Assembly (NCBI GenBank): GCA_039029915.1
Contig: JBCCFD010000027.1
Location: forward strand, 1-33,901
Reading direction: 5' to 3'
DNA: 33,901 nt
Source of the DNA: QQUD01 sp039029915
Lineage (GTDB): Bacteria; Chloroflexota; Anaerolineae; Promineifilales; Promineifilaceae
Shown here: positions 31,439-33,901 of the stretch, one piece after another
How the letters are laid out: each line of letters starts with the position of its first letter
Position numbering within the stretch: the first letter of the stretch is position 1
Notes under the pieces: generated by a model
Database searches by the model: none
Told to the model about the DNA's origin: nothing
The model's input: the letters and a program-made list of their open reading frames with translations, nothing else
Program-made: the position numbers and the translations under genes

Positions 31439-31604
31439 ATGGTTATTTAACGAAATTAATACGGTTGGTTTGTAGACTCACCATGAGAATAGGCCATATT
31501 AACTATGTGACTTTTGGAAGACACCTACTGTCTAAATAGGTGCAACCATATTATATTATTCAGTGAGTCAATTTTTAGCCCGTCACTCAAACCAAAGAGA
31601 CCTT

Positions 31605-33901
31605 ATGCGATATTTCATTCTATTTACGTTTATCACTTTTTTCCTTGTTTTTACAAGTTCGCCTTCATTTTCTTTAAATGAACCAGAACCCCAAATTACT
31701 TCGTTTTCGGATCGGATTGAACTAAGTTGGCAGACCCCAACGCTTTCATGGCTTGAAGATGAAAGGGGACATTTGTTAGCTCAGGTTGAAGGATATGAAC
31801 TGACGAAGATTCCTGAATCCTACAGAGTTCCGTTTTACTCCGCTTTGATAGCCATACCAGAAGGGGCCAGCCCAACGATGCAAATAACGGCCGTTTCTGA
31901 AAAAGATATCCTGATTGATGGGGCTTTAGATATTGCTCCCCGACCAGAAGGGGTCGTTATTGATGATGCAGGAAACGTTGCTGGTGGTGATTTTGTTGAA
32001 GTCAGCGCTGCCATTCATCAGGACCTGCCATTGGTAGATTTTCATGAAATTGGGTCAATGCGGGGAACCCGCTTGGCGCGAGTGACCTTTTATCCTTTAC
32101 ATCCCCAACTAAACGGCACGGCTCGCTGGATTGACTCTATTTCAATTGCGGTCGAGTTTAATTTGCCCATTAGCTCATATTCGGCAAGAGCGCCAATATC
32201 TGATCCGCTAACCTCATCGTTAGTCTCTATGGTAGTTAATCCACAGCATATTCAGCCCCCAAGCCGAGATAGTGACACTGTTGGAAATAAAACCGCCTTC
32301 ATTCAAAATCAACAAAGTAATCAAGAGGTGGTGATTGAGGTGGCCGAAACTGGCTTGACGGCCGTTACCTACAGCGACCTAACAAATGCTGGCTTCTCAT
32401 TATCTGGTGTTGACCCTGATCTACTGCATTTACAGTTAAACGGTAGTTCGATTCCGTTTGAATGGGACGGTGATGACGATACCCAATTTGAATCCAATGA
32501 GCAAATCATCTTTTACGCTGCCCCAGAATTTAGCCGTTGGAGCAACAGTGATGCTTATATCTTGTCAGTTGAGTCAACAAATGGGAGCCGAATTGCTACA
32601 AGCGCACCGTCAATAACAGGCTTACAAACCGGCGATCGAACCACATCACTCCTTCTAGAAGAAAACAATATTTATGGCCCAAATTGCTACTGTGGCAAAT
32701 TGCCCTTCGGTCGGGACGGTGACCGCTTTGTGTGGGATGATTTACGCCAGCCTGGTCGTCCCGAAAATGATTATGCGTTTTCTTTACCTTTAGCGGATAG
32801 TTCAAAGGGGGCCGAGCTAACCGTTTGGTACATAGGTTTCACAAGTATTAATAGCCAGAATCCTGACCATAAAATGATCGTATCTATAAATGATACTCAA
32901 TTGGGAAATACAACTTGGGACGCCAGAACGGCCGTTACCGATACCTTCCCAATCCCTATCGCTACACTCCAAACAGAGAATGAGCTAAATTTACAAATAC
33001 CTGAGGTTTCAGGCGTAACGATTGATGGGATTTGGTTTGATGCTGCTTCAATTTCCTACGTGCTCAACTCAAATTCAGTAGGAAATCAGATTTCATTTTT
33101 AGGCGAGGCTACGAATCATAAGTACACAACGGAGATGACGAATGTATCAAACGTTCGTGTTTATGATATTACCAATCCTAACGCGCCAGTAAAAATTACG
33201 AACTTGAACACATCCGGCAATAGCGTTACCTTTGGGGAAGCAACGGCTGGCCAACATGCCTATGCGTTGTCAAATGGGAACGGGTTGATTTCGCCTGAAA
33301 CGGTCCGGTTGAAGTATTCACTCCGCACCGAGGGTGAAACATCAGTTGATTACGTGATTCTGTCCCATCCTGACTTTATTTCTTCTTTAACGCGTTTGGT
33401 TAATTGGCGCGAAGCACAAGGTTTAGAAGTTGTGGTTGAAGATGTGCTGGCAATTTATGATGAGTATGGAAACGGCCGTCCATCCCCTGACGCAATTTAT
33501 GATTATTTAAGTGATGCGTATGCAAACTGGACACCGACTTATGTTTTATTTGTTGGTGATGCCACCGTTGATCCCAAGCAATATTTAGATAACTCTTCAG
33601 GCACGTGGATGCTGCCCTACATGGCAGATGTTGACCCTTGGATTGGAGAAGTGCCTGCAGACAATCGGTATGTGTCTGTTGATGGTAATGATATTGTGCC
33701 AGATATGCTCACTGGACGATTACCCGTGAATTCAGCCCAAGAAACGGCCGTTGTGGTGAATAAGATTGTCGATTACGAAGAAAACCCTGCATTTGGCTTG
33801 TGGAATGGGTATGTTTCGCTCGTAGCGGATGATCGTGATTCTGCGGGTGATTTTGAAGACCATTCCGAAGAGATTATTGACCTTCATTTACAAAATCCTA
33901 A
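31605..33901 (+). CDS. Exported gingipain/PorU-type (C25) peptidase, 3' end outside window
   Basis: The frame is open from ATG 31605 to the last base (765 codons, no stop). Residues 1-25 are a signal peptide (hydrophobic core ending S-F-S). A long beta-rich N-terminal region resembles gingipain/PorU propeptide and carbohydrate-binding-like modules. From about residue 581 the C25 peptidase domain begins: V-D-Y-V-I-L-S-H-P-D-F, R-E-A-Q-G-L-E-V-V-V-E-D-V, S-P-D-A-I-Y-D-Y-L, Y-V-L-F-V-G-D-A-T-V-D near 651, then G-R-L-P-V-N near 705 and V-A-D-D. The catalytic His and Cys would lie just beyond the window. C25 includes secreted proteases and PorU, the sortase of type IX secretion. It follows an exported gene bearing the Leu-Pro tail. 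No clear ribosome binding site is seen. Confidence 0.85.
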   Translation, partial: MRYFILFTFITFFLVFTSSPSFSLNEPEPQITSFSDRIELSWQTPTLSWLEDERGHLLAQVEGYELTKIPESYRVPFYSALIAIPEGASPTMQITAVSEKDILIDGALDIAPRPEGVVIDDAGNVAGGDFVEVSAAIHQDLPLVDFHEIGSMRGTRLARVTFYPLHPQLNGTARWIDSISIAVEFNLPISSYSARAPISDPLTSSLVSMVVNPQHIQPPSRDSDTVGNKTAFIQNQQSNQEVVIEVAETGLTAVTYSDLTNAGFSLSGVDPDLLHLQLNGSSIPFEWDGDDDTQFESNEQIIFYAAPEFSRWSNSDAYILSVESTNGSRIATSAPSITGLQTGDRTTSLLLEENNIYGPNCYCGKLPFGRDGDRFVWDDLRQPGRPENDYAFSLPLADSSKGAELTVWYIGFTSINSQNPDHKMIVSINDTQLGNTTWDARTAVTDTFPIPIATLQTENELNLQIPEVSGVTIDGIWFDAASISYVLNSNSVGNQISFLGEATNHKYTTEMTNVSNVRVYDITNPNAPVKITNLNTSGNSVTFGEATAGQHAYALSNGNGLISPETVRLKYSLRTEGETSVDYVILSHPDFISSLTRLVNWREAQGLEVVVEDVLAIYDEYGNGRPSPDAIYDYLSDAYANWTPTYVLFVGDATVDPKQYLDNSSGTWMLPYMADVDPWIGEVPADNRYVSVDGNDIVPDMLTGRLPVNSAQETAVVVNKIVDYEENPAFGLWNGYVSLVADDRDSAGDFEDHSEEIIDLHLQNP

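Larger units (their letters stand above)
125..33751. repeat. Highly iterated palindrome ACGGCCGT, 42 copies by hand count
   Basis: Copies start at 125, 619, 1033, 3546, 3782, 4870, 5651, 6085, 6577, 6887, 7697, 7773, 8620, 9651, 11487, 11631, 12241, 12292, 12484, 13486, 14604, 15419, 16317, 16927, 17005, 17327, 19579, 19852, 20042, 20824, 22153, 27205, 27840, 28427, 29221, 30250, 31051, 31887, 32358, 32928, 33472 and 33744. Twenty-five extend to AACGGCCGTT. Only 3546 is intergenic. In genes 28 copies read Thr-Ala-Val, 9 read Asn/Tyr-Gly-Arg and 4 read Arg-Pro. Near-matches with one change occur at about 4022, 4775, 10271, 13023 and 20946. Confidence 0.9.

Noticed and set aside
125..33751. The ACGGCCGT copies as a CRISPR array or transposon ends
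   Set aside because: The copies are irregularly spaced inside genes without conserved flanks beyond A/T, so they fit an iterated word and not an array or insertion site.

Overview
The window looks like a chromosomal segment of a Chloroflexota bacterium, probably Anaerolineae-like or a relative. This is inferred from gene style and not from a marker gene. The hints are exported proteins with TolB/PD40-type propellers, Thr-Pro-rich linkers and a short Leu-Pro-Leu C-terminus, YtcJ-like and EamA-like genes, and many small dispersed repeats. No rRNA, tRNA, CRISPR array, complete insertion sequence or phage gene was seen. About 89% of the bases are coding.

Layout. 1-3414: two exported proteins of unknown function, the first cut by the window start, separated by a composite palindromic repeat. 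3635-6112: a SUMF1-fold protein, a divergent prepilin-peptidase-like membrane protein and a KDPG-aldolase-like protein. 6403-8335: MenC/N-acylamino-acid-racemase-like enzyme overlapping proC. 8584-11770: a compact trio of YraQ/ArsP-type permease, DUF1980 partner (both with His-rich loops) and a membrane-anchored propeller protein, probably handling a metal. 11923-14155: half-size EamA protein, lipB and lipA. 14376-18259: a tight five-gene run (EamA transporter, P1-family peptidase, DinB-like, aroQ, medium-chain dehydrogenase). 18337-21812: YtcJ-like amidohydrolase divergent from a NUDIX hydrolase, then a TPR/zinc-ribbon/membrane/TPR protein. 22137-25824: a leftward coxS-coxL-coxM-like molybdenum hydroxylase operon (form II type active-site loop). 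It is divergent, across an 858-base AT-rich control region with several palindromes, from an acyl-CoA synthetase. A CoxG-like SRPBCC gene and phaR follow. 29893-end: an exported protein ending in the Leu-Pro motif, followed by a large exported gingipain/PorU-type (C25) peptidase that runs off the window.

Three cross-cutting signals stand out. (1) The palindrome ACGGCCGT occurs 42 times by hand count where about 0.5 is expected by chance. Almost all copies are inside genes, where they encode Thr-Ala-Val, Asn-Gly-Arg or Arg-Pro. It behaves like the HIP1 palindrome of cyanobacteria and is absent for 5 kb over most of the cox operon. (2) Three exported proteins share a terminal aromatic/hydrophobic-Leu-Pro-hydrophobic motif, and a C25 peptidase of the family that contains the type IX sortase PorU lies beside one of them. 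This suggests a possible undescribed C-terminal sorting system. (3) Several genes have a -10-like hexamer ending 6-7 bases before the ATG and little or no Shine-Dalgarno, which suggests leaderless transcripts.
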